A DNA stretch of 64,000 bases, taken from Actinokineospora xionganensis (GTDB lineage: Bacteria; Actinomycetota; Actinomycetes; Mycobacteriales; Pseudonocardiaceae). The DNA lies in NCBI RefSeq assembly GCF_014323725.1, contig NZ_JABVED010000009.1, positions 186,001-250,000 on the forward strand, written 5' to 3'. How positions within the stretch are numbered: position 1 is the stretch's first letter; each line of letters starts with the position of its first letter. The position numbers were made by a program, and so were the translations under genes. The notes below the pieces were generated by a model. It saw nothing but the letters and a program-made list of their open reading frames with translations, was not told the DNA's origin and ran no database searches. Below, one piece after another: positions 15,609 through 23,782 of the stretch.

Positions 15609-16609
15609 CAGGCTCCCCACCGCAGCGCGGCGGTGCGGACCGGCGCGTCCCACAGGGCGGTGAGTTCGTCGTCGAGGCGCAGCAGGGTGAGGCTCATGCC
15701 TTGCATCTCCAGGCTCGTGATGAACGGTCCCACCAGTCTGCGTTCGACCGTGATCCCCCGCTCGGCGAGCATCCGCTCGGCGATGCCGTGGGCCAGGTAG
15801 AGCTCCAGCAGCGGCGTGCCGCCCATGGAGTTGGTGAACAGGAGAACCCGGCTCTTCTCGGCGAACGGGAGGTCGTCGAGGATCGGGTCGAGCAGCGCGG
15901 CCACGATGGCGTCGGCGTCGGCCAGGGGCTCGCGGCTGCGGCCCGGCTCGCCGTGGATGCCGATGCCGACCTCCATCTCGTCCTCGGCGAGGGTGAAGCT
16001 CGGCTCGCCGACGTGCGGCACCGTCGGGGCGGTCAGCGCGATGCCCATCGACCGCACGTTTCCCACGACCGCGCGGGCCAGCCGCTCGCAGGTGTCGAGG
16101 TCGGCGCCGGACTCGGCCGCGGCGCCCACGATCTTCTCCAGCAGGACCGTCCCGCCGACGCCGCGCCGCCCGGCCGTCCACGTCGAATCGCGCACCGCGA
16201 CGTCGTCGTCGATCACCACCGTGCGCACGTCGATCCCGTCGGCGGCGACGAGTTCGGCGGCGGTCTCGAAGTTCAGCACGTCGCCGGTGTAGTTCTTGAC
16301 CACCAACAGGACACCCGCGCCGCCGTCGACCTGGGTCACCGCGGCCTGCACCTGGTCGGGCGTGGGGGAGGTGAAGACAGCGCCCGGGCAGGCGGCGTCG
16401 AGCATCCCGGGGCCGACGAACCCGCCGTGCAGCGGCTCGTGGCCGGAACCGCCGCCGGAGACGATCGCGACCTTGCCCCGCACCGGCGCGTCCGCTCGGG
16501 CGACGACGGCCGGGTCTTCGGTGATCCGCAGCAGACCCGGATGGGCGAGCGCCATCCCGCGCAGCGCGTCGGCCACGATGGTCGTCGGATCGTTGATGAT
16601 CTTCTTCAT
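15608..16609 (-). CDS. dhaK: Dihydroxyacetone kinase substrate-binding subunit DhaK
   Basis: The 333-residue subunit binds dihydroxyacetone covalently through a histidine, here in EVGIGIHGEPG. The substrate loop VSGGGSGHEPLHGGFVG and the Asp in VLLVVKNYTGDVLNFE are intact. It is the first gene of the dhaKLM set, which converts dihydroxyacetone to dihydroxyacetone phosphate using phosphoenolpyruvate through the PTS. The start is ATG 16609 (MKKIINDPTTIVADALRGMA). There is no adjacent DhaR or glycerol dehydrogenase, so the source of dihydroxyacetone is not evident. Confidence 0.95.
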   Translation of the reverse strand: MKKIINDPTTIVADALRGMALAHPGLLRITEDPAVVARADAPVRGKVAIVSGGGSGHEPLHGGFVGPGMLDAACPGAVFTSPTPDQVQAAVTQVDGGAGVLLVVKNYTGDVLNFETAAELVAADGIDVRTVVIDDDVAVRDSTWTAGRRGVGGTVLLEKIVGAAAESGADLDTCERLARAVVGNVRSMGIALTAPTVPHVGEPSFTLAEDEMEVGIGIHGEPGRSREPLADADAIVAALLDPILDDLPFAEKSRVLLFTNSMGGTPLLELYLAHGIAERMLAERGITVERRLVGPFITSLEMQGMSLTLLRLDDELTALWDAPVRTAALRWGA

Positions 16610-16682
16610 CGCGCGCCTCTCACCGGAACGGGTGCGTCTTCCGTTCCTACACCGCCGCGGCCCGGCGCGAAAGGCGTGCAGG

Positions 16683-17681
16683 TCAGCCTGTGGGCAGCTT
16701 GGGGATCAGCGCCTTCGCCGCGGCCTCGACCTTGGCGCACGGGTCGCCCGCCTTGTCGTCGTAGCGACTGAAGGACAGGGAGACGACCTCGGCCCACTCG
16801 TTGTTCGGCGGGAAGGGCGCGTGGGCCCAGTCGAGCCTGCAGCGGTCGCCGGAGAGCTTCTTCTGTGCCTTCACCCCGCCCAGGTCCACCGGGGTGGTCT
16901 CCGCGGCGTCGGCGAGGTCGTCGGGCTTCGGTCCGACCTTGAAGTTCAGGGAGAACGACGCGCCGTTGGGACTCCAGTCGCACGAGTGCAGTGTGGTGGG
17001 CCGGGCGTTGGCCTCACCGATGTTCTCGGTGACCGTGGACTCGTCCAGGACCGCGCACGGGTCGATCCCGGCCACGGTGCCCTTGGCCAGCGCCAGCTTC
17101 TGCGCGCCCGCCTGCAGGTTCTTGATGACGCCTTCCATCACCTTGCGCCCCGGCTCGCAGAGGGGGCCCGCGGGGCCGCTGATCTGCAGCGTGATCGCCC
17201 GCTTGGGTGAGGCCTCGGTGATGACGCCGATGAAGCACGCGGTCTTGTCCTCGAGTTCGGACTCGCTCGCGGGCAGGCCGCCGATCTTGAACGTCCCCTC
17301 GGCCGACTTCCCACTCGCCGACTCGCCGAGGACGAGGTTGAAGTTCAGCTCCTTGCCCGCTTTGTCCTTCATGTAGTGCGCGCAGGCGCCGAGGTCACGC
17401 AGGCGGTTCTTCGCGGGGGTGCCCACCGACGCCATGGTCTGGTCGTCGAGCAGCGCGCAGGGGTCGACCAGCCGCAGGTTCTCGGCGGTGAACGCGGCCT
17501 CGCCCCCGACCGGCTTGCCGTCGACCGGGGTGTCGACACCTCCGCCGCCGCCGAGTTCGGCCGCCGCGGCCACCGTGGACCGGGGGAAGTTCTTCTTGGC
17601 CAGGTCGGGGCTCGCGCACCCGGCGAGCACCCCCACCAGACACACGACCACGCCGACCGACCACCGCGCTGCACGCCTCAC
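16683..17681 (-). CDS. DUF3558-like lipoprotein
   Basis: The protein has a classical lipoprotein signal, RRAARWSVGVVVCLVGVLAGC, with lipobox VLAGC, so it should be anchored outside the membrane. The mature part holds two related halves, each starting with a DPC motif (LVDPCALLDDQT and IDPCAVLDEST) and containing further cysteines (GACAHYM, HSCDW). This matches the DUF3558 family found mainly in Pseudonocardiales and mycobacteria, whose role is unknown. I chose GTG 17681 because it begins the signal peptide; a GTG at 17723 adds 14 residues that do not fit one. There is no strong ribosome site at either. It is divergent from the MetE-like gene. Confidence 0.8.
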   Translation of the reverse strand: MRRAARWSVGVVVCLVGVLAGCASPDLAKKNFPRSTVAAAAELGGGGGVDTPVDGKPVGGEAAFTAENLRLVDPCALLDDQTMASVGTPAKNRLRDLGACAHYMKDKAGKELNFNLVLGESASGKSAEGTFKIGGLPASESELEDKTACFIGVITEASPKRAITLQISGPAGPLCEPGRKVMEGVIKNLQAGAQKLALAKGTVAGIDPCAVLDESTVTENIGEANARPTTLHSCDWSPNGASFSLNFKVGPKPDDLADAAETTPVDLGGVKAQKKLSGDRCRLDWAHAPFPPNNEWAEVVSLSFSRYDDKAGDPCAKVEAAAKALIPKLPTG

Positions 17682-17888
17682 GGCGTGAACCGTAGCCAGT
17701 CGCGGCCGACCGTGTGTCGGCAACCGGCTTATTCGAGCGCGGCGAGCGGCGGGCCCCGGGTCGCCCGCACTACGACGACATGCGCATTACTTGATCTATT
17801 CGGGTCAATCCTGGTCGGGATCGGCCACCGGCCACACGAGTTTGGGCACGCTCGGTGGTGACCACGAAAAGCACCGGAAGGACCCACC

Positions 17889-18944
17889 GTGTCACTGCCC
17901 ACCGAACCCATCGGGAGCATCCCCCGACCCGCTTTCCTGATCGAAGCCTTGGGGGACCACGCGGCCGGCCGAATCGACGACGCGATGCTCGCGGTATCGA
18001 CCGAGAAAGCGCTGGTCGACACACTGCGGCGGTTCGAGGAGACCGGGTCACCGGTCGTCACCGACGGCGAACAGGGCAAACCCAGCTTCGTCACCTACCC
18101 GATCGCCGGTCTCGACGCGCTGGCCCCCGACGGCGCCGTGATCCCGTTCGCGGACGGCCACACCCGGCAGCTGCCACGCCTGACCGGGCCATTCAGCTAC
18201 CAGATCCACGCCGACAGCTACCTGGCCAAGGCCCGCGCGCACACCGACAGGCCTGTCAAGCAGGCAGTGATCGCGGCGTCGGCGATCAGCCTGCTCTACC
18301 CCGCCGACGGGGTGCCCGGCTACGACCGCGACCAGTTCCTTGACGACTTGGTGGACGGCGCCGAGGCCGACATCCGGCGCAGCCTCGACGCGGGCGCGCA
18401 CAGCGTGCAGATCGACTTCACCGAGGGCAGGCTGTCGCTCAAGCTCGACCCCAGCGGCGCGCTGCTGCGCGCGTTCGTGGACCTGAACAACCAGGTTCTC
18501 GACCGGTTCACCGATGAGGAGCGCAAGCGCATCGGCGTGCACACCTGCCCCGGCGGCGATCAGGACTCGGCGCACAGCCTCGACGTCGACTACATCGACC
18601 TGCTTCCGGCACTGTTCGATCTGCGAGCCGGGAACTTCTACGTCCAACTGGCGAGCGAGTCCGACCCGCGCCGGGTGTTGGGCGCGATCAGGGAACACTC
18701 AACGGAAGAACAACGCGTGTTCGTCGGTGTGACCGACCCCATCGATCCGCGCGTGGAGACCCCGGAGGAGGTGCGGGACCGCGTGCTGACAGCCGCCGAG
18801 TTCATCTCCCTTGACCGCCTCGGCACCTGCGACGACTGCGGTTTCTCACCGTTCGCCGACGACGTCTCGACCTCGCGGGACACGGCGTTCGCCAAGATCG
18901 CCGCACGGGTCGCGGGCACACGCCTGGCGGCCGAGCTGCTGTAG
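17889..18944 (+). CDS. MetE-like cobalamin-independent methyltransferase (core-MetE)
   Basis: The 351-residue protein corresponds to the C-terminal catalytic barrel of MetE without its N-terminal duplicate. It starts PTEPIGSIPRP and keeps DGEQGKPSFVTYP. The zinc ligands are visible as HTCPGGD and GTCDDCGFSPF. Core-MetE proteins transfer a methyl group to homocysteine or another thiol, in some cases from methylcobalamin or a corrinoid protein instead of methyl-THF-polyglutamate. The start at GTG 17889 follows GGAAGG. The gene stands alone and ends at a strong terminator. No riboswitch structure was recognised in the 207-bp upstream gap. The thiol and methyl donor are unknown. Confidence 0.85.
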   Translation: MSLPTEPIGSIPRPAFLIEALGDHAAGRIDDAMLAVSTEKALVDTLRRFEETGSPVVTDGEQGKPSFVTYPIAGLDALAPDGAVIPFADGHTRQLPRLTGPFSYQIHADSYLAKARAHTDRPVKQAVIAASAISLLYPADGVPGYDRDQFLDDLVDGAEADIRRSLDAGAHSVQIDFTEGRLSLKLDPSGALLRAFVDLNNQVLDRFTDEERKRIGVHTCPGGDQDSAHSLDVDYIDLLPALFDLRAGNFYVQLASESDPRRVLGAIREHSTEEQRVFVGVTDPIDPRVETPEEVRDRVLTAAEFISLDRLGTCDDCGFSPFADDVSTSRDTAFAKIAARVAGTRLAAELL

Positions 18945-18950
18945 ACCCGT

Positions 18951-18986
18951 CGGGCGGGCGCTGTTCGACTGGACAGCGCCCGCCCG
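18951..18986. terminator. Bidirectional intrinsic terminator
   Basis: A perfect 14-bp GC-rich stem (18951-18964 with 18973-18986) with an 8-base loop lies between the MetE-like gene and the convergent Thr-rich exported protein gene. Confidence 0.8.
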
Positions 18987-18994
18987 CGGTGAGG

Positions 18995-19489
18995 TCAGCG
19001 AGTCGTCGTGACGGCCGTGGGCTCAGTGGTGATCGTCGTCGTGGGCGTGATCGTCGTCGTGGGCGTGATCGTGGTCGTCGGCTGCTGCGTGGTGGAGGTG
19101 ATCGGCGCGGTCGGGGCAGCCGCGAACGCGCTGTAGGAGAACCAGATAGTCGCCCCGCTCTTGGGCTGGGTGGCGGTGACCATCGCCCGCACCTTGAACG
19201 TGGTCGGGGTGAACGAGTCGCGCACGGTGTTGAGCATGAAGCCGTTCCAGCCCGCGGGCGTGTTCGCCGAGACGACCACCGCCGTGGGCGCCACGCCCAG
19301 CGCGTGCGACACCGTGCACACCCCGAGGCTGTCCAGCACGCAGGAGACGGCGTCAGCCGTCATCCGCGGGGTCGGCGCGGGCCCCACGGGGCTTGTCGCA
19401 CTCGCCGACACCGCCACCACCGCGATCCCAGCGGCGGCGGCCAGCCCGGCGACCGCCAGTTTGACCGCGCGAATACCTGGACGCGACAT
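18995..19489 (-). CDS. Exported protein with Thr-rich repeat tail
   Basis: The 164-residue product has a signal peptide (MSRPGIRAVKLAVAGLAAAA...). A beta-rich domain of about 80 residues follows, containing two Cys (VSCVLDSLGVCTVSHALG) and FKVRAMVTATQPKSGATIWF. The C-terminal tail is Thr-rich with TTTITP repeats. The tail is encoded by an 18-bp direct repeat (19029-19046 and 19047-19064, then a diverged third copy), so its length may vary between strains. The globular part faintly resembles small beta-sandwich modules of phage tail or lectin proteins, but I do not assign it. The tail could span the cell wall. Confidence 0.7.
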   Translation of the reverse strand: MSRPGIRAVKLAVAGLAAAAGIAVVAVSASATSPVGPAPTPRMTADAVSCVLDSLGVCTVSHALGVAPTAVVVSANTPAGWNGFMLNTVRDSFTPTTFKVRAMVTATQPKSGATIWFSYSAFAAAPTAPITSTTQQPTTTITPTTTITPTTTITTEPTAVTTTR

Positions 19490-19595
19490 GATTCCCCCAT
19501 TGGTTTCATTCCGCGGATTCGCGGAGCAAGATCACGTGGGAAACGTCGTGGACCCATGCCGATCCGTTACCCGGATCACCGGATCGGACCAACTG

Positions 19596-20255
19596 TCAGA
19601 ACAGGCGGAATTCGTCCGATTCGATTCCGCGCAGCGTGTCGTAATCCAGCACCACGCACCGGATTCCGCGGTCCTCGGCGAGCACGCGGGCCTGCGGCTT
19701 GATGATCTGGGCGGCGTAGATTCCCTGCACCGGGGCGAGCAGCGGGTCCCGGTTGAGCAGTTCCAGGTATCGGGTCAGCTGTTCCACGCCATCGATGTCG
19801 CCTCGCCGCTTGATCTCCACGGCCACCGAGCCGCCGGTGTTGTCGCGGCACAGGATGTCGACCGGGCCGATCGCGGTCGGGTATTCGCGGCGGACCAGGG
19901 TCCAGCCGTCGCCGAGGGTGGTGATGTGTTCGGCGAGGAGTTCCTGGAGGTGGGCCTCCACGCCGTCCTTGACCAGGCCCGGTTCGAGGCCGAGTTCGTG
20001 CTTGGAGTCATGCGTGATCTCTTCGATCGTGATGACGATCTTCTCGCCCGCCTTGTTCTGCACCGTCCACGTGTCCGGCTCCTCGGTGAGCCAGCACGGC
20101 GGCGTCATCCAGTTCAGCGGTTTGTACGCGCGGTCGTCGGAATGGACCGACACCGACCCGTCGGCCTTCACCAGCAGGAGCCGGTTGGCCATGGGGAGGT
20201 GGGCGGTCAACCGACCGACGTAGTCGACTTGGCAGCGAGCGATCACGAGGCGCAC
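19596..20255 (-). CDS. nucS: Mismatch-specific endonuclease NucS (EndoMS)
   Basis: The 219-residue protein starts [15 protein letters not shown], as actinobacterial NucS does. The C-terminal nuclease domain shows the catalytic set Asp in [10 protein letters not shown] and Glu-x-Lys in [10 protein letters not shown], followed by the conserved QLTRYLELL. It ends in EFRLF, the sliding-clamp-binding tail. NucS replaces MutS/MutL in many actinobacteria and cuts both strands at G-T, G-G and T-T mismatches. GTG 20255 matches the family N-terminus. It is divergent from a Nudix hydrolase gene (45 bp between starts). Confidence 0.96.
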   Translation of the reverse strand: MRLVIARCQVDYVGRLTAHLPMANRLLLVKADGSVSVHSDDRAYKPLNWMTPPCWLTEEPDTWTVQNKAGEKIVITIEEITHDSKHELGLEPGLVKDGVEAHLQELLAEHITTLGDGWTLVRREYPTAIGPVDILCRDNTGGSVAVEIKRRGDIDGVEQLTRYLELLNRDPLLAPVQGIYAAQIIKPQARVLAEDRGIRCVVLDYDTLRGIESDEFRLF

Positions 20256-20300
20256 GGCCAGCAGGTTAGTCCCGTCGGCCGGGTGCGGCAGGATCACCCC

Positions 20301-20858
20301 GTGGACACCCTCGGCACCGAACAGGTCTATGCGAACGCCTGGATGACCGTCCGCGAGGACCGGGTCCGCCGCCATGACGGCAGCGCGGGCATCTACGGCG
20401 TGATCGACAAACCCGACTACGCGCTGGTCATCCCCCTCGACGGCGACCGGCTGATGCTCGTCGAGCAGTTCCGCTACCCGCTCGGCGAGCGGCGCTGGGA
20501 GTTCCCCCAAGGCACCGCCCCCAACCGCGAGCACGTCGAGACCGCGACCCTCGCCGCCCGCGAGTTGCGAGAGGAGACGGGGCTGCGCGCGGGGACGATC
20601 ACCAAGATCGGCTCGCTCGACTGCGCGGCGGGCATGTCGAGCCAGCGCGGGCACGTGTTCCTCGCGACCGACCTGACCGAGGGCGAGCCGGAGCGCGAAC
20701 CCGAGGAACAGGACATGCGTACCGCCTGGTTCACCCGCGCGGAGTTCGAACGGCTCGTGCGGACGGGTGAGATCACCGACGCCCAGTCCATCGCGGCGTA
20801 CGGGCTGCTGCTGCTGCTGCGGGGGTTAGGCCAGCCCCACCGCGGAGACGCCAGCTGA
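20301..20858 (+). CDS. Nudix hydrolase
   Basis: The 185-residue protein contains a Nudix box whose core [11 protein letters not shown] gives the metal-binding REx2EE pattern. It is preceded by [12 protein letters not shown], two residues longer than the textbook spacing. The context ([14 protein letters not shown] at the N-terminus, [10 protein letters not shown] after the box) resembles ADP-ribose pyrophosphatases, which release AMP from ADP-ribose. Substrate use cannot be confirmed from sequence. The start is GTG 20301, behind AGGA. It shares a short divergent promoter region with nucS, so the two may be co-regulated. Confidence 0.85.
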   Translation: MDTLGTEQVYANAWMTVREDRVRRHDGSAGIYGVIDKPDYALVIPLDGDRLMLVEQFRYPLGERRWEFPQGTAPNREHVETATLAARELREETGLRAGTITKIGSLDCAAGMSSQRGHVFLATDLTEGEPEREPEEQDMRTAWFTRAEFERLVRTGEITDAQSIAAYGLLLLLRGLGQPHRGDAS

Positions 20859-21190
20859 CCTGACTGCGCGCGGCGGGCGGTGCGGCAAGGCTGGTGGACA
20901 TGATGGGCAGCAAGGCTGGTCGCGGCGGGGATGTCCGTCGGCTGCTCAGCACCTTCGCCCTAGGCAGGGTCTCGAAGTCCTGACCAGGCAACATTCGTAG
21001 TGATGCCAGCGTCGGCGTGTCGTTGATCAAATAGGTGAGGTCTCCGGTAGATCGATCAACGACCAGGCGCTTGTTGCCGTAGTACCGCCGGGTCAGCACG
21101 TCGACTGCTCAGGTGTTCCGCCCAGCGACCACCCCCAATTCGCAAGGGGCCAAACCCACTGCCACCGCCAACCAACCGCTGAACAAGCAA
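20859..21190. other. Intergenic region without a confident gene
   Basis: This 332-bp stretch between the Nudix and response-regulator genes is less GC-rich than its surroundings. A minus-strand frame from GTG 21099 gives about 50 protein-like codons (RRYYGNKRLVVDRSTGDLTY) and then runs antisense into the Nudix gene until 20773. It could be a small protein or a fragment of a transferred gene. No ribosome site or inverted repeat supports it. Confidence 0.35.
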
Positions 21191-21835
21191 CTAAACCAGT
21201 CCAGCTTCCTGAGCAAGCACAGCCGCCTGCACCCTCGACCGCAGATCCAACTTCGTCAGCATCCGCGAAACGTGTGTCTTCACCGTCGCCTCCGCGATCC
21301 CGAGTTTGCGCGCGATCTCCTGGTTGGACAGTCCTTCCCCCACTCCCACAAGCACTTCCGCCTCCCGGTCCGTCAGCTCGTCGAGCCCCGCGGGCCGCAC
21401 CGTCGCCTTCGGTTGGGCGTCCGCGAAGGCGCTGATCAGTCGGCGGGTGACTCCCGGCTCCAGAACTCCGTCCCCCGCCGCCACCAGCCGGACCGACTCG
21501 ATCAGCCGGACCGCGTCCACGGACTTGAGCAGGAACCCGGCCGCCCCCGCGCGAAGGGCTCCGTAGACGTACTCGTCCATGTCGAACGTGGTCAGCACCA
21601 GCACCGCGCACACGCCGTCGGCGACGAGTCTGCGGGTGGCCTCGATGCCGTCGACCTCGGGCATCCGCACGTCCATCAGGACCACGTCCGGCCGCAGCGC
21701 GGTCGCCTTGCGGACCGCGGCGGCGCCGTCGGCGGCTTCGGCGATCACCTCGATGCCCTCGGCGTTGTCCAGGATCAGGCAAAGCCCGGCCCGGATCGCC
21801 GCGTGGTCGTCAGCCACCAGCACCTTGATCGTCAT
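21191..21835 (-). CDS. NarL/LuxR-family response regulator
   Basis: The 214-residue protein has a receiver domain with VLVADDHAAIRAG, the phosphorylated Asp in VVLMDVRMP and Lys in FLLKS. Its C-terminal LuxR helix-turn-helix is LTDREAEVLVGVGEGLSNQE...IAEATVKTHVSRML. It is the partner of the histidine kinase gene directly upstream, whose stop codon overlaps its ATG at 21835. The signal and target promoters are unknown; LuxR-type pairs in actinomycetes often control secretion, antibiotic or cell-envelope responses. Confidence 0.94.
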   Translation of the reverse strand: MTIKVLVADDHAAIRAGLCLILDNAEGIEVIAEAADGAAAVRKATALRPDVVLMDVRMPEVDGIEATRRLVADGVCAVLVLTTFDMDEYVYGALRAGAAGFLLKSVDAVRLIESVRLVAAGDGVLEPGVTRRLISAFADAQPKATVRPAGLDELTDREAEVLVGVGEGLSNQEIARKLGIAEATVKTHVSRMLTKLDLRSRVQAAVLAQEAGLV

Positions 21836-22989
21836 TCGTCCTCCACCGGCAGTTCCGCGCGTACCCGCCAGCCGCGCGCGCATGGGCCCGCGACGAGCAC
21901 CCCGCCCACGGCCTGGGCGCGTTCGGACATTGTGATCAGGCCTGTTCCCGACGGGTTGAGCACCGCGCCCGCGCCGTCGTCGATCACCTCGACGACCAGT
22001 GTCCCTTCGCCGTGGCGGACGTTCACCTCGGCCCGTGACCCGGGTGCGTGCTTGACCGCGTTGGTGAGCGCCTCCTGCACGATCCGGAACGCCGACAGGT
22101 CGACCGCGGCGGGTAGTTCCGGCGGGTGCTCGGCGTCGACCCGCACGTCGAGCCCGGACGCGCGTGCGGAGCGGATCAACCGGTCCAGTTCGCGCAGGCG
22201 CGCCGGGGCGGTGCGTTCGGAGACGTCGTCGTCGGCGCGCAGTAGACCGATCATGGCGCGCATCTCGGCGAGGGCGTCGACGCTGTTCTCGCGCACCGAC
22301 CGCAGCACCGTCCGGGTCCGCGGGTGGCCGTCGGGGAGGGTCAGCAGGGCCTCGGACTGGATGGCGATGGCCGAGAGGTGACCCGCGATCACGTCGTGCA
22401 GGTCGCGTGCCATGGAGGCGCGCTCGGCGTGGACGGCGGCGTCGCGGTCGAGGGCGGCGATGCGCGCGAGGTCGTCGGCGCGGGCGCGCTCGGCTTCGGC
22501 GGACTCCCGCTGCTGCCTCATGTTCATCCCCCACCACACCGGCACCAGCGGCAGCGCGCACAGCGTCAGCAGAAGTTCCGCGGTGGAGCGCATGTTCCAG
22601 CCGCGCACGACCGCGATCACGACGACGCCCGCGATGAGGATCGCGACCGCGCTCGCGATCACCCGGCTGGCCCGGCGCGACCCGTACAGCACAGCGGAGT
22701 GCAGGTGCTCACCCGCCACCAGGAGCACCGGCAGGGTCAGCCCCAAGATGACGTCGAGGGCCACAAGCGGCCAGCCCGCCACCATCGCGGCGACCGGCAT
22801 GCGCTTGCGGAGCAACAGGAGCGCGCACATACCTGCGAGGACCACCCCGTGCGCCCACCGCGGCGCGCTCACCAGTGCGTCGGCGTCGAGCGGCGCCAGA
22901 TCCTTGATGAGGACCAGTGCGCCGAGGCTGAACGCGAAGACCGCGTGCCACGCCGGGTTGTGCCACGGTCGGGCCGAGTGTTCCCTCAC
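21832..22989 (-). CDS. HisKA_3-type sensor histidine kinase
   Basis: The kinase has four to six N-terminal membrane helices with almost no extracytoplasmic domain. The dimerisation/phosphoacceptor helix ASMARDLHDVIAGHLSAIAIQ contains the His, and the ATPase domain has the N box VQEALTNAVKHA and G box DDGAGAVLNPSGTGL. The architecture (few loops, HisKA_3) suggests it senses membrane state or an intramembrane ligand. I use GTG 22989; an in-frame GTG at 23007 adds a Cys-rich MCCDCR that is not typical. It overlaps the response-regulator gene by four bases. Confidence 0.9.
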   Translation of the reverse strand: MREHSARPWHNPAWHAVFAFSLGALVLIKDLAPLDADALVSAPRWAHGVVLAGMCALLLLRKRMPVAAMVAGWPLVALDVILGLTLPVLLVAGEHLHSAVLYGSRRASRVIASAVAILIAGVVVIAVVRGWNMRSTAELLLTLCALPLVPVWWGMNMRQQRESAEAERARADDLARIAALDRDAAVHAERASMARDLHDVIAGHLSAIAIQSEALLTLPDGHPRTRTVLRSVRENSVDALAEMRAMIGLLRADDDVSERTAPARLRELDRLIRSARASGLDVRVDAEHPPELPAAVDLSAFRIVQEALTNAVKHAPGSRAEVNVRHGEGTLVVEVIDDGAGAVLNPSGTGLITMSERAQAVGGVLVAGPCARGWRVRAELPVEDE

Positions 22990-23123
22990 TCGACAATCAC
23001 AACACACCTGGTCACCCCAGCGTCCCCGGCAAAAGTCCTAGATCCGTCTGCAACTAAAGGATGACTCCGATCCTCGACCTTTGACCGATACCAGCGGCAG
23101 GCCGCCCGGGGCAGACTTGGCGA

Positions 23124-23714
23124 GTGCGATTCATTCTGGACAACCCACTCTTCGCCGTGATCGCCCTGTGCGAGATCGGTTTCTGGGTGTTGCTCGGCGC
23201 GGGCCTCGTCTCCCGTTACGCCTTGCGGATGCGGCGGACGGGCGCGGCCCTGCTCGTGGCGACGCCCATTGTGGACGTCATCCTGCTCTTGGCGACCGTC
23301 CTGGATCTACGCCGTGGCGGCGAGGCCGGCTTGGTGCATGGGTTAGGCGCCGCCTATCTCGGCTTCAGTGTCGCTTTCGGACCGAGTGTGATCCGCTGGG
23401 CCGACCGATGGTTCGCGTACCGGTTCGCGGATGGTCCGCGCCCGGTGAGAGTCCCCAAACATGGTCCGGAACGGACGCGCCACGAATGGCGCGAATGGGG
23501 GAAGTGCGTCTTGGCGTGCGGCATCGGAGTGGCGGTGCTGGCTCTGTTGTCGTTCATCGTCGGCTCACCGGAGCGAACGACAGCACTCTGGTCGGGTTGG
23601 TCCGCGTGGATCCCGAAGCTCGGCGCGGTGACGGCCATCTGGTTCGCCACTGGTCCTTTATGGACATTGTTCGACCGGGACGACGAGGCGGTAATGGGAA
23701 CACATGGGGGTTGA
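23124..23714 (+). CDS. Integral membrane protein of unknown function
   Basis: The 196-residue protein has five hydrophobic helices, with conserved-looking loops SRYALRMRRTGAALL, DLRRGGEAGLVHGLGAAYLG and ADRWFAYRF. The pattern recurs in uncharacterised actinobacterial and proteobacterial inner-membrane proteins. The start is GTG 23124 with a weak ribosome site. It is divergent from the histidine kinase gene (134-bp gap), so the two-component system might control it, although nothing in the gap proves that. Confidence 0.7.
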   Translation: MRFILDNPLFAVIALCEIGFWVLLGAGLVSRYALRMRRTGAALLVATPIVDVILLLATVLDLRRGGEAGLVHGLGAAYLGFSVAFGPSVIRWADRWFAYRFADGPRPVRVPKHGPERTRHEWREWGKCVLACGIGVAVLALLSFIVGSPERTTALWSGWSAWIPKLGAVTAIWFATGPLWTLFDRDDEAVMGTHGG

Positions 23715-23722
23715 CAGGCCAA

Positions 23723-23738
23723 GTGGTCTAGTCCATTT
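23723..23738. promoter_or_regulatory. DasR-responsive element (dre)-like site before the chitinase
   Basis: AGTGGTCTAGTCCATT matches the Streptomyces dre consensus (A-C/G-TGGTCTAGACCA-C/G-T) at all but about two positions. It lies 45 bp upstream of the chitinase ATG, just after a TTGACA hexamer (23712-23717), so a bound GntR-type repressor would block the promoter. DasR is released by glucosamine-6-phosphate or related sugars, so chitin degradation products would induce the gene. Confidence 0.7.
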
Positions 23739-23782
23739 TTGGATTTCGACCACCCTGCAGCTGTCATGCCCTGGAGGCAGCC

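Noticed and set aside
19029-19082. Tandem 18-bp repeats as a CRISPR or regulatory repeat
   Set aside because: They are contiguous, in frame, and encode the TTTITP tail of an exported protein; there are no spacers.
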